This document shows, piece by piece, positions 25,315-34,426 of a stretch of 64,000 bases of DNA (positions are counted from its first letter, which is position 1; each line of letters begins with the position of its first letter). The DNA is from Flavobacterium aquidurense. GTDB taxonomy: Bacteria; Bacteroidota; Bacteroidia; Flavobacteriales; Flavobacteriaceae. Both the position numbers and the translations under genes were made by a program. The notes under the pieces were generated by a model. That model had not been told where the DNA came from and made no database searches. It saw only the letters and a list, made by a program, of their open reading frames with translations. The stretch is from contig FNPS01000002.1 in the NCBI GenBank assembly GCA_900107365.1, forward strand, positions 310,001-374,000, written 5' to 3'.

Positions 25315-25620
25315 TTAATATTCTATAGGAGTTGTTAAAACAATCTCTCTATTTTCTAAAAGTGGAACTATTTTACCTAAAACCAAATCCTGAAAATGTT
25401 TAGAATTTCGGTGTTCTGCAATTGAGGATTCATCTTTATACCCTTCAAATAAAACGATTGTATTACGATCTGAATTACTTTGATGAATTTTATAGAACAA
25501 ATTACCATCTTCTTTAATACTTTCTTTATGTACCGTTTTTAGTAAATGTAAAACGTTTTCTATCTGACCTTCTTTTACTTTCCATGTAGCGAAAACATGA
25601 ACTGGATTTTGATTTTCCAT
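25315..25620 (-). CDS. Antibiotic biosynthesis monooxygenase (ABM) domain protein, YgiN-like
   Basis: A 101-aa cytoplasmic protein made of one ferredoxin-like ABM domain: VHVFATWKVKEGQIENVLHLL, then FYKIHQSNSDRNTIVLFEGYKDESSIAEHRNSKHF, where the EHRxSxHF motif is typical of putative quinol monooxygenases. Such proteins work as dimers on quinones or other small oxidisable molecules. The gene lies 109 nt upstream of the aldehyde dehydrogenase gene on the same strand and 96 nt after DJ-1, with a hairpin between. A redox-stress role is inferred from the neighbours. Confidence 0.85.
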   Translation of the reverse strand: MENQNPVHVFATWKVKEGQIENVLHLLKTVHKESIKEDGNLFYKIHQSNSDRNTIVLFEGYKDESSIAEHRNSKHFQDLVLGKIVPLLENREIVLTTPIEY

Positions 25621-25664
25621 TTTTGATTTCTTTTAATTAATATAAGTTCAATTTTTAGGGATAA

Positions 25665-25708
25665 ATTATATTGACCTTCATCTTTTTTTTAGAGAAGGTC
25701 GATATAAT
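25665..25708 (-). terminator. Hairpin between the DJ-1-like and ABM genes
   Basis: ATTATATTGACCTTC and GAAGGTCGATATAAT are complementary with a single mismatch around a T-rich loop. The T-tract after the stem on the - strand is weak, so it may only partly terminate the DJ-1 transcript. Confidence 0.55.
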
Positions 25709-25716
25709 TACATCAT

Positions 25717-26511
25717 TTACTTTTTAGGAGATTCCAGAATGGCAATCATTTTTTCAGCGACACCTTTAGCCGAAGCAGGATTTTGTCCTGTAACTAAGTT
25801 ACCATCTGCTATACTGTGCGCTGACCATACTGCGGCGGCATGAAATTTTGCTCCTTGTTTTGTTAGGGCAGTTTCCAGTAAGAAAGGAACATCTGCGATA
25901 GCGTAACCTCTTTCTTCTTCATCTGTAAATGATGTAATGTTTTTGCCATTTACCAGATACGATCCGTTGCTTAGTTTTACATTTAACAACGATACAGGAC
26001 CGTGACATACAGCTCCTACAACTGCATTTCGTTCGTAGGTTTCTTTAATTACTTTTTTTAGAAGTTCGTTTTCCGGCATATCAACCATTGGAGCTAAACC
26101 ACCGGGAACAAAAACGGCATCGTATTTACTTACCTCAACAGTTGCTAGTTTTACTGCTTTTTGCATCGTTTCCCATCCTTTTCCGGTTAGAAAAGCAAGG
26201 TTATCAGGATCATTTGCTAAATTAAGGGCATCTAAATAAGGAGTATCTCCAGTTAAACTGGCAAAATCTATTTGATAATTTGCTTTTTCGAATGCTGCAT
26301 AAGGATGTGCTACCTCAGGAAGAAAGGTTCCTGTTCTTCTGTTATTTGGCCCAATTGCATTGGCATTAGACACAATAATTAAAATTTTCTTTTTCATTGT
26401 AGATTCATTTTTAAGGTTTGTTTGTTGTTTTACTGCTGTGTTTTCTTTCTTCGTTTGTGCATTAGAAGAAAAAAAGGCAATGGCCAGGGTTAAAAGCATA
26501 CGTTTTTTCAT
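25717..26511 (-). CDS. DJ-1/PfpI family protein (Hsp31-type class I glutamine amidotransferase-like), probably exported
   Basis: A 264-aa protein. The core begins at KKKILIIVSNANAIG (about 40) and has the nucleophile elbow VGAVCHGP with C169-H170 and an upstream glutamate E66 (LPEVAHPY), the usual DJ-1/PfpI catalytic pattern of Hsp31-like glyoxalase III/chaperone proteins. The first 19 residues (MKKRMLLTLAIAFFSSNAQT) look like a signal peptide, and a polar linker of about 20 residues follows. If translation starts instead at M39 (26397), the protein would be cytoplasmic like most relatives. It lies downstream of a Crp/Fnr-type regulator and near the aldehyde dehydrogenase, which fits carbonyl stress. 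Confidence 0.82.
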   Translation of the reverse strand: MKKRMLLTLAIAFFSSNAQTKKENTAVKQQTNLKNESTMKKKILIIVSNANAIGPNNRRTGTFLPEVAHPYAAFEKANYQIDFASLTGDTPYLDALNLANDPDNLAFLTGKGWETMQKAVKLATVEVSKYDAVFVPGGLAPMVDMPENELLKKVIKETYERNAVVGAVCHGPVSLLNVKLSNGSYLVNGKNITSFTDEEERGYAIADVPFLLETALTKQGAKFHAAAVWSAHSIADGNLVTGQNPASAKGVAEKMIAILESPKK

Positions 26512-26598
26512 GTCTATAAATTTTATTGGTTAATGATTATTTATAGGGCAAATTTATACCAGCTCTCCACCTCAATACGAGGAGAAAAGTCACAAAAA

Positions 26599-26620
26599 AA
26601 GTGTGATGAAAATCACACTT
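26599..26620. promoter_or_regulatory. CRP-like palindrome TGTGA-N6-TCACA, also a possible terminator
   Basis: The sequence AAGTGTGATGAAAATCACAC plus TT is a perfect two-fold site identical in plan to E. coli CRP sites. It lies between the Crp-type gene and the DJ-1 gene it could control, about 90 nt before that start codon. On the - strand it is also a 9-bp stem with a 4-nt loop followed by a T-tract, so it may simply terminate the regulator gene. Confidence 0.55.
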
Positions 26621-26638
26621 GAGAATTAATAGTTTCTG

Positions 26639-27208
26639 TTATTTGTTGCCAGAGTAAAGCCTGCTAAGGGTTTCGCGGCTGACTCCCAGATATTCGGCAA
26701 TATATTTTTTGGGTATTTTTTGCATTAGATTTGGATAAAGAGCTGCAAATTCTTTATATCGCTGTTCTGGATTATTGGATAATAAAGAGATTACTCTTTG
26801 CTGAAGTGCAATAAAACCTTTAGTAAGTTTCATTCTGAAAAAATGCTCCATTTTATGAAGTGTAACAGATAGTTTTTCTCTTCCTTCAAGTGTCAGGCAC
26901 AAAACTTCTCCGGGTTCCATACACACTACATACATGCTTGCCGGCTTTTGATTGAAATACGCAATATAATCAGACATCCACCAATTTTCGGTTGCGAATT
27001 GCACGATATGTTCTTTTCCGTCTTCATCCAGATAAAAAACCCTGAAAATTCCACTCATGATGATGTATTCGTACTTGGCATCATCACCTTGTTGCACTAA
27101 ATATTGGTTCTTTAATACCCTTCTTATGGTAAAAAACGGTTTTATAGATTCAAACTCTTCATCCGTAATTGGTATAATTTCTTCAATATGCTTTCTGAGT
27201 TTTTCCAT
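26639..27208 (-). CDS. Crp/Fnr family transcriptional regulator
   Basis: About 189 aa from the ATG at 27206-27208 (MEKLRKHIEEIIPI); an ATG at 27229 would add seven residues. The N-terminal half is a cyclic-nucleotide-binding-type beta-roll (LVQQGDDAKYEYIIMSGIFRVFYLDEDGKEH); the C-terminus is a winged HTH with YIAEYLGVSRETLSRLYSG. The recognition helix carries SRETLSR, with the R-E-x-x-x-R spacing of E. coli CRP (R180, E181, R185), so TGTGA half-sites would be expected. No Fnr-type cysteine cluster is present. The ligand is unknown; Bacteroidota members usually keep no canonical cAMP site. It probably regulates the adjacent DJ-1/ABM/aldehyde dehydrogenase genes. Confidence 0.85.
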   Translation of the reverse strand: MEKLRKHIEEIIPITDEEFESIKPFFTIRRVLKNQYLVQQGDDAKYEYIIMSGIFRVFYLDEDGKEHIVQFATENWWMSDYIAYFNQKPASMYVVCMEPGEVLCLTLEGREKLSVTLHKMEHFFRMKLTKGFIALQQRVISLLSNNPEQRYKEFAALYPNLMQKIPKKYIAEYLGVSRETLSRLYSGNK

Positions 27209-27322
27209 AAATATCCTTTTACAAACCAAAGATAAAAGATTTATTGTTTTTTACTAAAATTCAGAATCTCCAAATAGGCGATTTTTGTTGCTTTTTAAAA
27301 CAAACATTAGAAAAGCGGAATA

Positions 27323-27751
27323 TTATTTTTGCAACAAAAACTCATCTTCAATTAGCCTAAATTTCTCGCGATCTAAAGGTTTATTAAGAAAACGAAATAC
27401 AGAAGGATTATTTTCTGCCCGTTTAAAATCGTCTGGATGTATTGAGGTTGTTATCATCAAAATAATGCAATTTGTTTTGATGGTTTCAGAAAGCTTTGTA
27501 TACTCATCCAGAAATTCATAACCGTTCATTCCGGGCATGTTGATATCTAAAAAAATGAATTGAGGTAATAATTCGGGTGTACTTTCTAATGATTTAATAT
27601 AATTGAGGGCTTCAAGAGCTGATTCCTGTAAAATTATTTCTTCGGCAAAAAGATATTTTTCAGCCATTCGTTTTGCAATGTAACGATCTGTTGGATTGTC
27701 ATCTATCACAAGAATTTTTTTAAAAGTTGGTTTTGCTATTTCCTGGTCCAT
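27323..27751 (-). CDS. Stand-alone response regulator (receiver domain only)
   Basis: A 142-aa single receiver domain. Acidic pocket DD (17-18 in LVIDDNP), phosphorylation site D69 (FIFLDINMPGMNGYEF), conserved T/S in ILMITTS and lysine in FLNKPLD are all present. There is no output domain, so it probably passes signal by protein contact or phosphotransfer. It begins 1 nt after the stop codon of the upstream histidine kinase, so the two are a co-translated pair. Confidence 0.92.
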   Translation of the reverse strand: MDQEIAKPTFKKILVIDDNPTDRYIAKRMAEKYLFAEEIILQESALEALNYIKSLESTPELLPQFIFLDINMPGMNGYEFLDEYTKLSETIKTNCIILMITTSIHPDDFKRAENNPSVFRFLNKPLDREKFRLIEDEFLLQK

Positions 27752-27752
27752 T

Positions 27753-29051
27753 TTAAGTTTTGGTTTGTTGATTTGGAATTTTAATTATGAAAGTTGTTCC
27801 TGTACCTAGTTCAGATTGCACTTTTATATTGCCCATCAGTTTATTAACTGCTTCTTTTACAATATATAGTCCTAATCCTGAACCAACAGATTCCTGTGAT
27901 ACTCTGTAGAACATACCAAATATTTTTGACTGTGATTCTTCGTCGATACCAATTCCGTTATCTTTAATGAAGATATTCGTTTCCGTTTGAGAGGTTTCTA
28001 TTTTAATACAAACAAAGGGATTGGGAATTTGGGAATTTTGATAACGTATGGCATTTGAAATCAGATTGCTAAGAATAGTAATAAGACGATTTTTATCCGT
28101 GTAAAAAGAATTGTCATCAGAAATCTCAATTTTAAACTCGACCGTTCTGTTATTATCTCCAATGAATTTTAAATTTTCTGTCACGCCATTTATAAGTTCT
28201 CTGAAATTAATTAGCTCCGTATTAACTTCCATACGAGAGTTTCGGGAATAATCAAGAATGTCACATATAAAACCATCTAGCTTTTTTGCGCTTCCTTGTA
28301 ACATTTTAAAATATTCAAGCATCAATTCTTCAGTAGTATCTTCTTTAGCTATTTCAATCAGACCTAACATTGAATTCAGTGGCGCTCGTAAATCATGAGA
28401 AGTACTGTAAACAAAACGGTCAAGTTCATAATTAGCTGTTTTTAATTCCTGATTTTCAATTTCCCTTTTATTAAAAATTAGCTCCATATGGGTTTCGCTA
28501 TATTTTTTAAACTGATAAGCCCACAACCCGCAAATAGAAAAAATACAACCTGCCAGTATCATATGAATAACAAATGCCTGCAACGACATATAATCTAACT
28601 GAGAGAAATAAACTTTATCAAAACCAAGGTATTGATAATAGCCAAAAAGGCCATGATGAATTCCTACAACCAACATAAGCGGTATTTGTAGTTTCCAGTT
28701 TTGATACGTAATAAGTATTGCACTTGCTATGAATGCCATAAAGTGCATTTCAAACATTCCGTGCATCTGATAAATAAATTGAGCCATGAAGATTCCCAAT
28801 ACGACACTGAGGACATATTGATACAGATTCGATTCAGGAAGGATAATTTTTGTGGAGTAATAGGCAATAAGTAATAATCCACCAACTCCAACTCCGATTT
28901 GCCACGTATCATAAAAAAAAGAGAGCAGCAAGCCAACGATATAAAAAGTGATAAGGAAAAAATTAGTTATGTGGTCAGATTTTTTTTTAATTGCTAAAAG
29001 AAAATCTTTAATGTGCATGGAGTGTTCTAAAGCATCAATTTCTTGTTTCAT
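27753..29051 (-). CDS. Membrane sensor histidine kinase
   Basis: A 432-aa kinase. The N-terminal half has about six hydrophobic membrane segments (roughly residues 31-48, 52-70, 77-95, 103-117, 121-140 and 157-180) and no large periplasmic domain, as in MASE-like membrane sensors. A short coiled linker leads to HisKA with STSHDLRAPLNSMLG (H219). The ATPase domain shows the N box (NLISNAIRY), G1 (IKDNGIGID), F (FGMFYRV) and G2 (GSGLGLYIVK). Signal unknown. It pairs with the receiver protein encoded directly downstream. Confidence 0.92.
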   Translation of the reverse strand: MKQEIDALEHSMHIKDFLLAIKKKSDHITNFFLITFYIVGLLLSFFYDTWQIGVGVGGLLLIAYYSTKIILPESNLYQYVLSVVLGIFMAQFIYQMHGMFEMHFMAFIASAILITYQNWKLQIPLMLVVGIHHGLFGYYQYLGFDKVYFSQLDYMSLQAFVIHMILAGCIFSICGLWAYQFKKYSETHMELIFNKREIENQELKTANYELDRFVYSTSHDLRAPLNSMLGLIEIAKEDTTEELMLEYFKMLQGSAKKLDGFICDILDYSRNSRMEVNTELINFRELINGVTENLKFIGDNNRTVEFKIEISDDNSFYTDKNRLITILSNLISNAIRYQNSQIPNPFVCIKIETSQTETNIFIKDNGIGIDEESQSKIFGMFYRVSQESVGSGLGLYIVKEAVNKLMGNIKVQSELGTGTTFIIKIPNQQTKT

Positions 29052-29489
29052 GTTTTGGGTTGCAATTTGGGATAGTCATTTTAATTCTTTTATAGCTTTT
29101 TAGGCCGTAGGTTATAAGAAATTGGGCCTCGCAGTAGGATTGAGGATAATAAAAACTTTGATGTTAAATTTGTTTTAAAAATTAAATTATTTAATATAAT
29201 TGCTATTAAGATTTTACCAATTTATATAAAAAAAACATAATGCCAAACTTAAATTAATGTATATTTTACATTAATATTAATTTTTATGACATCAATTTTT
29301 AAAGGCTTTTAGAAGTACAATTCATAACGAATTTAGAAGTTAAAATAGATAAACTAATCAGATTCTTTATTATTTAACAATTTCATCCTTTCATTAAGTA
29401 TCTCTTTAAAAACGATTCTTTCAATTTAAAAAAAAGCCTGTAAACGTTTAAGTTTACAGGCTTTTTTATATTTTATCAACATAATTAAC
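29052..29489. other. Intergenic stretch, contains only a terminator
   Basis: 438 nt upstream of the histidine kinase and downstream of the 145-aa gene. AT-rich, with no credible gene. The hairpin at 29428-29467 is the only structure seen. Confidence 0.4.
29428..29467 (-). terminator. Terminator downstream of the 145-aa gene
   Basis: AAAAAAAGCCTGTAAAC pairs with GTTTACAGGCTTTTTT around a short loop, giving a strong bidirectional hairpin. Confidence 0.85.
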
Positions 29490-29927
29490 TCATCTGCACA
29501 ATAGCAGAAAAATTTTAATTCTTCCTTTGTTCATAACGCTAAAGGATGCTATTTTCCCATTTTCAATTAAAAAATAATGGCTGTTTTTTTGTCCTTCCTT
29601 TAAAACAAAAATATTTGAAGCATCTTCGGTTAAAAATTCTTTTTTAACTTCTGCATCATTTGCCGCATTTACTATTTTTAAGTTAGAAATATCTTTTGTC
29701 TGTAATTCCTTTCTTAGCTCCAAAATCTGATCGTTGATAAATTTATCTAAGTCGGTTTTAAGTTCTTTATTATTTTCTGTCTGGCAAATGTATTGCTCCT
29801 TTATGGAGGTCATTTTAATATTTTTATCCTGGCAAGAATTGAGAAAATTGACTATCAGTTTTTCTTCCTTATTTTGAATATTGAAACTTAAAAGAAAGAT
29901 CAAGGAATTGAAGAATAAAAATTTCAT
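29490..29927 (-). CDS. Hypothetical exported protein, 145 aa
   Basis: The N-terminus MKFLFFNSLIFLLSFNIQ is a short signal peptide. The mature part is charged and mostly helical, with a cysteine pair (NSCQ near 31 and YICQ near 48) that might form a disulfide, and a C-terminal strand region (NSHYFLIENGKIASFSVM). I do not recognise a family. It lies between two terminators or promoters on its own, so it is a single-gene unit; its end has its own strong terminator. Confidence 0.6.
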   Translation of the reverse strand: MKFLFFNSLIFLLSFNIQNKEEKLIVNFLNSCQDKNIKMTSIKEQYICQTENNKELKTDLDKFINDQILELRKELQTKDISNLKIVNAANDAEVKKEFLTEDASNIFVLKEGQKNSHYFLIENGKIASFSVMNKGRIKIFLLLCR

Positions 29928-30004
29928 AGTTAATTAGGGTTAATCGCAATTTAAAATAATGGAATAATATGATTTCTGGTACTCTGTGAAATAAAGTATT
30001 CTTA

Positions 30005-30844
30005 TTATTTTACCAAGTACGAAATTTTATTTGCCTCATAAAGTCTGAAATAACCAAGTGCGAAATTGTTGGCATCAGTTGTATTTATAATATTTCCTCT
30101 AATATTTCCCGGAGTTGCGGCAAACGGATTTGAGCCTGACGCCTCTAAAAGTAAATTCATATAATTAAAAAAGTTCTTAGAAATACCACGATGTGTAATA
30201 TTAAGAATTTTTCCCGGCTGTAAATCCGTATCTGCAAACTTTTCGACTACTTCATTCCCATTAGTAAATTCATCATTACTTGTTCCATACTGCGGAAAAA
30301 CCAGAAAATCACTTTTATAATCTGTCATATAATAATTGGCCTGATCAGCCGGATCTTTATAATAAAAGGAAACAACAATAAGATCAGGTCCTGTTATATC
30401 AGGCATAAACTCCTGGTCTATTTTCTCAATTGGCACTACGGGCATTAACTTTTCGACAGCTGTTAAATTTTGTCCGTCTACGTTTACGTATAATTTATAT
30501 TCCATATTAATTACAGGTACAAAATTAGTACAGACATATAATCCCGGTGCAGATTCGTTGAAAGTAAAAACCGTTCCTTCACTATTCTCCACTCTAACCT
30601 GTGCGCCTGAAACCTTTGGTGTATCAGCACTATAATAAGGAGCCATTCTGCTTATTTTTATGGTCTGTTCGCTGCCTGTAGTCCCTTTTTCCCAAATTAT
30701 CTCAGCGTCGATCACTATTTTAGGATCTCCTGTTTCTAAATCAAGATCAACAACCTTATCGCAGGATAAAAAAAGTAAAACAAAAAAGAGGCTAAATAAA
30801 GTAATTGTTTTGCTTTTAAAATTGTATTTTTTTAAAATTAGCAT
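30005..30844 (-). CDS. DUF4249-family lipoprotein
   Basis: A 279-aa outer-membrane-associated lipoprotein: signal LFSLFFVLLFLSC with lipobox cysteine C28 and then DKVVDLDLETGDPKIVIDAEI, the typical DUF4249 opening. The family is encoded next to TonB-dependent receptors in Bacteroidota and probably assists substrate capture at the cell surface. It begins 4 nt after the stop codon of the receptor gene and is the last gene of the sigma/FecR/receptor operon. Confidence 0.88.
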   Translation of the reverse strand: MLILKKYNFKSKTITLFSLFFVLLFLSCDKVVDLDLETGDPKIVIDAEIIWEKGTTGSEQTIKISRMAPYYSADTPKVSGAQVRVENSEGTVFTFNESAPGLYVCTNFVPVINMEYKLYVNVDGQNLTAVEKLMPVVPIEKIDQEFMPDITGPDLIVVSFYYKDPADQANYYMTDYKSDFLVFPQYGTSNDEFTNGNEVVEKFADTDLQPGKILNITHRGISKNFFNYMNLLLEASGSNPFAATPGNIRGNIINTTDANNFALGYFRLYEANKISYLVK

Positions 30845-30848
30845 ACTA

Positions 30849-33461
30849 TTAAAATTTAAAATTATAAGAAACGCCAGGCACTAATCCGTAAATAGACAGT
30901 TGTCTGGACTCATTCATTCCTGTATTATCATTTGTTGAAAACGTCATCGATGCTGCATTTTGCCTGTTATAAATATTATAAATACTAAATACCCAGTAGC
31001 TTTGCCATCCCTTCTTTTTATCAGGTTTAGGCGTATAAGTTGCACCAATGTCCAGGTGATGATATACAGGAAGCCTGTTGGCATTTCTCAATGTATAATT
31101 CGGTATATTTATTCCACCAAATTCATAATAACCATTTGGATACGTTACCGGCTGACCTGATTGCAAAGAGAAATTAGCATTAAAAGACCATTTAGGAGTG
31201 AATTCATAATTTGCGGTGACATTTAGATTATGCAATTTATCATATCCTGATAAATACCATTCGCCATTGGCAATACCGGGTTCTCCAGGAGTTCTTCCCG
31301 GAGTTTTTTGTTCTGCTTTAGACAAGGTATACGAAACCCATCCGGTAAACCTGCCTGTGTTTTTTCTGAATAATAATTCCATACCATACGATCTGGCTTT
31401 TCCATTCAGGATGTCCTGTTCAATATTATTGTTACCTAATAAATTTGCACCATCAATATAATCGATTCGGTTTTTAATATTTTTATAAAATAATTCTCCT
31501 TCAAAAGAGTAGTCACGTTCCTTAAAATTTTTGAAATATCCTACTGCATATTGATCCAGCATTTGTGGTTTTGTAAAGGGTCCGCTTGGTGTCCAGATCG
31601 TCATAGGCAAAGGAGCGCGGGTATTCGACAACATATGGATATATTGCGCCATTCTGTTGTAGCTTGCCTTAACAGAGGCGTCATCATTAAAAGCATATGA
31701 CAATGCTAATCGTGGTTCAAAATTATTAAAACTGCTTATCGTTTTTCCTTTCCCATAGTATTTACTTCCGGTTGGGGTTCCTTCTTCATAAATATGAAAT
31801 ATTGGATTGTAGACTACTGCCTGCCCGTTTTCGTAAGTACTGATATTTTCATCACCTAAACGATAAAACATACTATAACGAAGTCCGTAACGAAGATTCA
31901 GTTTTTCTGTAACCTGATGTTCAAAATCAAGATATGCTGAAGTTTCTAAAGCGTATTTTTTGTCTAACTGATTGTAATTAAACTGCGAATTTGCACCTAA
32001 AGGGCGTACTGTTCCCGGATTAAAATCATAATACAAACCATCTAGACCGTAGTTAAGTTTAAAATTTTCTGTTATAGTTTGATTCCAGTTGTACTTAAGT
32101 CCGTAATTGGTAATTTTATTATCCCATTGAAAACTTTGAAATGGCACTTCCAGATTAAATTTATAATCACTGTAAAAAACAGAAAGATTCGTGTTTAAAT
32201 TATCCGAAAATTTATGTTTCCAGCTAAAGGTTCCCATAGTATTTCCATAAGTGGTAACAAAAAAATTACTAATATCAAATAAATCATTTCCCATATATCC
32301 GGAAAAAGAAATTGTATTATTGGCGCCCAAACGATAATTGAACTTAGCATTTATATCGTAAAACATCGCAGAACTGGTAATATCAGTGAGTTTTAAAAAC
32401 AAATGTGCATACGAAGCGCGACCTGCAACTATAAATGAACCTACATCTTTTTTAATAGGACCTTGCACTAAAAGACGGCTCGATATAAGACCAATACCTC
32501 CACTTACTTTATAATCAGTAAGATCACCTGTTTGCTGGCTTACATCTAAAACAGAAGAAACGCGCCCTCCAAATTTGGAAGGAATTCCCCCTTTGTATAA
32601 ATCCAGGCCGCTAACCACATCAGCATTAAAAATAGAGAAAAATCCAAACATATGCGAGTCACCGTACACCGGAGCGCCATCTAACAGAATTAAATTCTGA
32701 TCAGCTGCACCTCCGCGAACGTTAAAACCCGATGAAGCTTCTCCGGCATTGGTAACGCCTGGTAATGTTAGTAACGATTTTAAGGGATCCGCTTCCCCCA
32801 TAGCAGTTGGTAGTCTTTTAATCTCGGCCATTGAAAGTTTATTAACACTCATTTGAGTGTTTCTCACATCAACAGCTTTATTACTGGTTATGATTACCTG
32901 TTCTAATTCCTGACTGTCAGCATCCATCGTGAAATTGATTCGGGCATCATCAGAAACGGTGATTTGTGTTTCTTTGTCTTTTAAGCCAACATAACTAATC
33001 TGAACAGTGTAATTTCCTTTAGCCAATTCCATTGAAAACTTTCCCTCGCTATCTGTAGTTGCACCCGTTGAAAGTTCTTTTATAAAAACATTTGCTCCAA
33101 TAACGGGTTCTCTGTTATCATCAAAAACCTGTCCCGTTAGCTTTATTTTTTTTTTAGGCGATTTTGCAGATTTTTGTTTGACAAAAATATTATTGCCTAC
33201 GATTGAAAACTGAATTGGAGTAGTCTTGTTTAGTTCGTTAACAAGTTCTTTTATTTCGATGCGGCTGTACGTCCTTTTTTTAGTAAAATACTTTTGATTT
33301 GTATCAATTTGGTCGGTAAACGCAAATTTAAAATCCGTCTGATTCTCAATTTGTTTAAATAATTCTTTTAGCGTTACCGTATTATCAACAGTTATCGTAA
33401 TATTTTGAGAAAACATACTAAAACTGAGTAAAAAAAAGCATGCTGAAATTATATGCTTCAT
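30849..33461 (-). CDS. TonB-dependent receptor with STN signalling domain
   Basis: An 870-aa outer-membrane receptor. A signal peptide (cleavage near MFSQN) is followed by an STN (secretin/TonB short N-terminal) domain (about 20-95; FKFAFTDQID), a CarboxypepD-reg-like domain (about 107-180; TGQVFDDNREPVIGANVFI), a plug (about 200-310; GFNVRGGAADQNLILLDGAP) and a 22-strand-type barrel ending SYNFKF. The STN domain means it can signal across the envelope to the FecR-type anti-sigma factor encoded just upstream. It forms a transport pair with the DUF4249 lipoprotein. Substrate unknown. Confidence 0.92.
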   Translation of the reverse strand: MKHIISACFFLLSFSMFSQNITITVDNTVTLKELFKQIENQTDFKFAFTDQIDTNQKYFTKKRTYSRIEIKELVNELNKTTPIQFSIVGNNIFVKQKSAKSPKKKIKLTGQVFDDNREPVIGANVFIKELSTGATTDSEGKFSMELAKGNYTVQISYVGLKDKETQITVSDDARINFTMDADSQELEQVIITSNKAVDVRNTQMSVNKLSMAEIKRLPTAMGEADPLKSLLTLPGVTNAGEASSGFNVRGGAADQNLILLDGAPVYGDSHMFGFFSIFNADVVSGLDLYKGGIPSKFGGRVSSVLDVSQQTGDLTDYKVSGGIGLISSRLLVQGPIKKDVGSFIVAGRASYAHLFLKLTDITSSAMFYDINAKFNYRLGANNTISFSGYMGNDLFDISNFFVTTYGNTMGTFSWKHKFSDNLNTNLSVFYSDYKFNLEVPFQSFQWDNKITNYGLKYNWNQTITENFKLNYGLDGLYYDFNPGTVRPLGANSQFNYNQLDKKYALETSAYLDFEHQVTEKLNLRYGLRYSMFYRLGDENISTYENGQAVVYNPIFHIYEEGTPTGSKYYGKGKTISSFNNFEPRLALSYAFNDDASVKASYNRMAQYIHMLSNTRAPLPMTIWTPSGPFTKPQMLDQYAVGYFKNFKERDYSFEGELFYKNIKNRIDYIDGANLLGNNNIEQDILNGKARSYGMELLFRKNTGRFTGWVSYTLSKAEQKTPGRTPGEPGIANGEWYLSGYDKLHNLNVTANYEFTPKWSFNANFSLQSGQPVTYPNGYYEFGGINIPNYTLRNANRLPVYHHLDIGATYTPKPDKKKGWQSYWVFSIYNIYNRQNAASMTFSTNDNTGMNESRQLSIYGLVPGVSYNFKF

Positions 33462-33492
33462 GAAATTTCGTATTTTTGAATATTATTAAATG

Positions 33493-33555
33493 GGATAGTG
33501 CTATACTATCCTGACGATGAGGAAGGATGTTTAGTTTCGCGGCTAGGGCATCCTT
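33493..33555 (-). other. Two small hairpins between fecR-like and receptor genes
   Basis: GGATAGT/ACTATCC (33493-33511) and AAGGATG/CATCCTT (33523-33555) lie in the 101-nt gap of the operon. The T-tract is on the + strand side, so they do not look like simple terminators for the - strand transcript. They may be processing or attenuation structures. Confidence 0.4.
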
Positions 33556-33562
33556 TTCTTTT

Positions 33563-34414
33563 CTACTGAAAAGCAATTACTTTTAATTCTTCATTTATTT
33601 CAAAGTTTAGGTTATACATTTCTGATATTAATTGCACAATTATTTTTAAATCTTCTTTTTTGTTTATTCTTATTGTAATTCGCTGATTATCAAATTCCTG
33701 CGGAAGTGTCGTTTTATAACCATAATTTTCCTTAATATAAGTACAAACCTCAGTTAGTTTTGCGTTGTCAAAATCGGTAAACCTGTTGAATTCGGTAACT
33801 GTAGTTTCATTATCTTTTCCGTAAGTAAAGGTTTCTCCTGGTACGAGAATCCATTTTTTGGACTGATTTTTTATGCTCATCTCAACGCTTCCTTCATAAA
33901 GAGATACACGTACCTCACTTTGCTTATTTCCTTTTACAGTAAAAGAAGTACCTAAAACAGTAGTTGTAGTTTCATGGCAAAAAACCTGAAAAGGATGTTT
34001 TTTATCTTTTTTTACTTTAAAATAAGCCTCACCAATTACTTCAATCTTTCTGTTGGTTTCAAAATTATTGACATAACTAATTTTCGAGTTTGGATTTAAT
34101 TCTACCTTCGAACTATCTGGCAAGAAAACAGTTTTTACTTTTAAAGTTGAGTTTTCAATTTCAATTACATTTGAAGAAAGCTGCCTATTATTTTGCAATG
34201 GACTTCTATTAAAATAAATCCCAACACCAATACCCATTAAAAGTAAAACGGACGCTGCCGCTGTATAACGCCAAATTTTAAATTTCTGTTTTTTGGGCGA
34301 AAAGGCTTTAGATTGAAAATCCTCCCATGAAGCCTCTTTCACATTATCTGAATGTGAAATGGGAGTTTCATCCCAGATCTTTTTTAATTCTTCTTCTATT
34401 TTTTTCTCATCCAT
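33563..34414 (-). CDS. FecR-family anti-sigma factor (FecR domain plus DUF4974)
   Basis: A 283-aa inner-membrane protein. A cytoplasmic N-terminus (about 1-48) binds the sigma factor; a single membrane helix (about 50-68; AAASVLLLMGIGVGIYF) follows; the periplasmic FecR domain (about 80-190; VFLPDSSKVELNPNSKISY and GEAYFKVKKDKKHPFQV) and C-terminal DUF4974 (about 215-283) receive the signal from the STN domain of the receptor. Located between the sigma gene and receptor gene, in the standard order. Confidence 0.92.
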   Translation of the reverse strand: MDEKKIEEELKKIWDETPISHSDNVKEASWEDFQSKAFSPKKQKFKIWRYTAAASVLLLMGIGVGIYFNRSPLQNNRQLSSNVIEIENSTLKVKTVFLPDSSKVELNPNSKISYVNNFETNRKIEVIGEAYFKVKKDKKHPFQVFCHETTTTVLGTSFTVKGNKQSEVRVSLYEGSVEMSIKNQSKKWILVPGETFTYGKDNETTVTEFNRFTDFDNAKLTEVCTYIKENYGYKTTLPQEFDNQRITIRINKKEDLKIIVQLISEMYNLNFEINEELKVIAFQ

Positions 34415-34426
34415 GACTTTGGGGCA

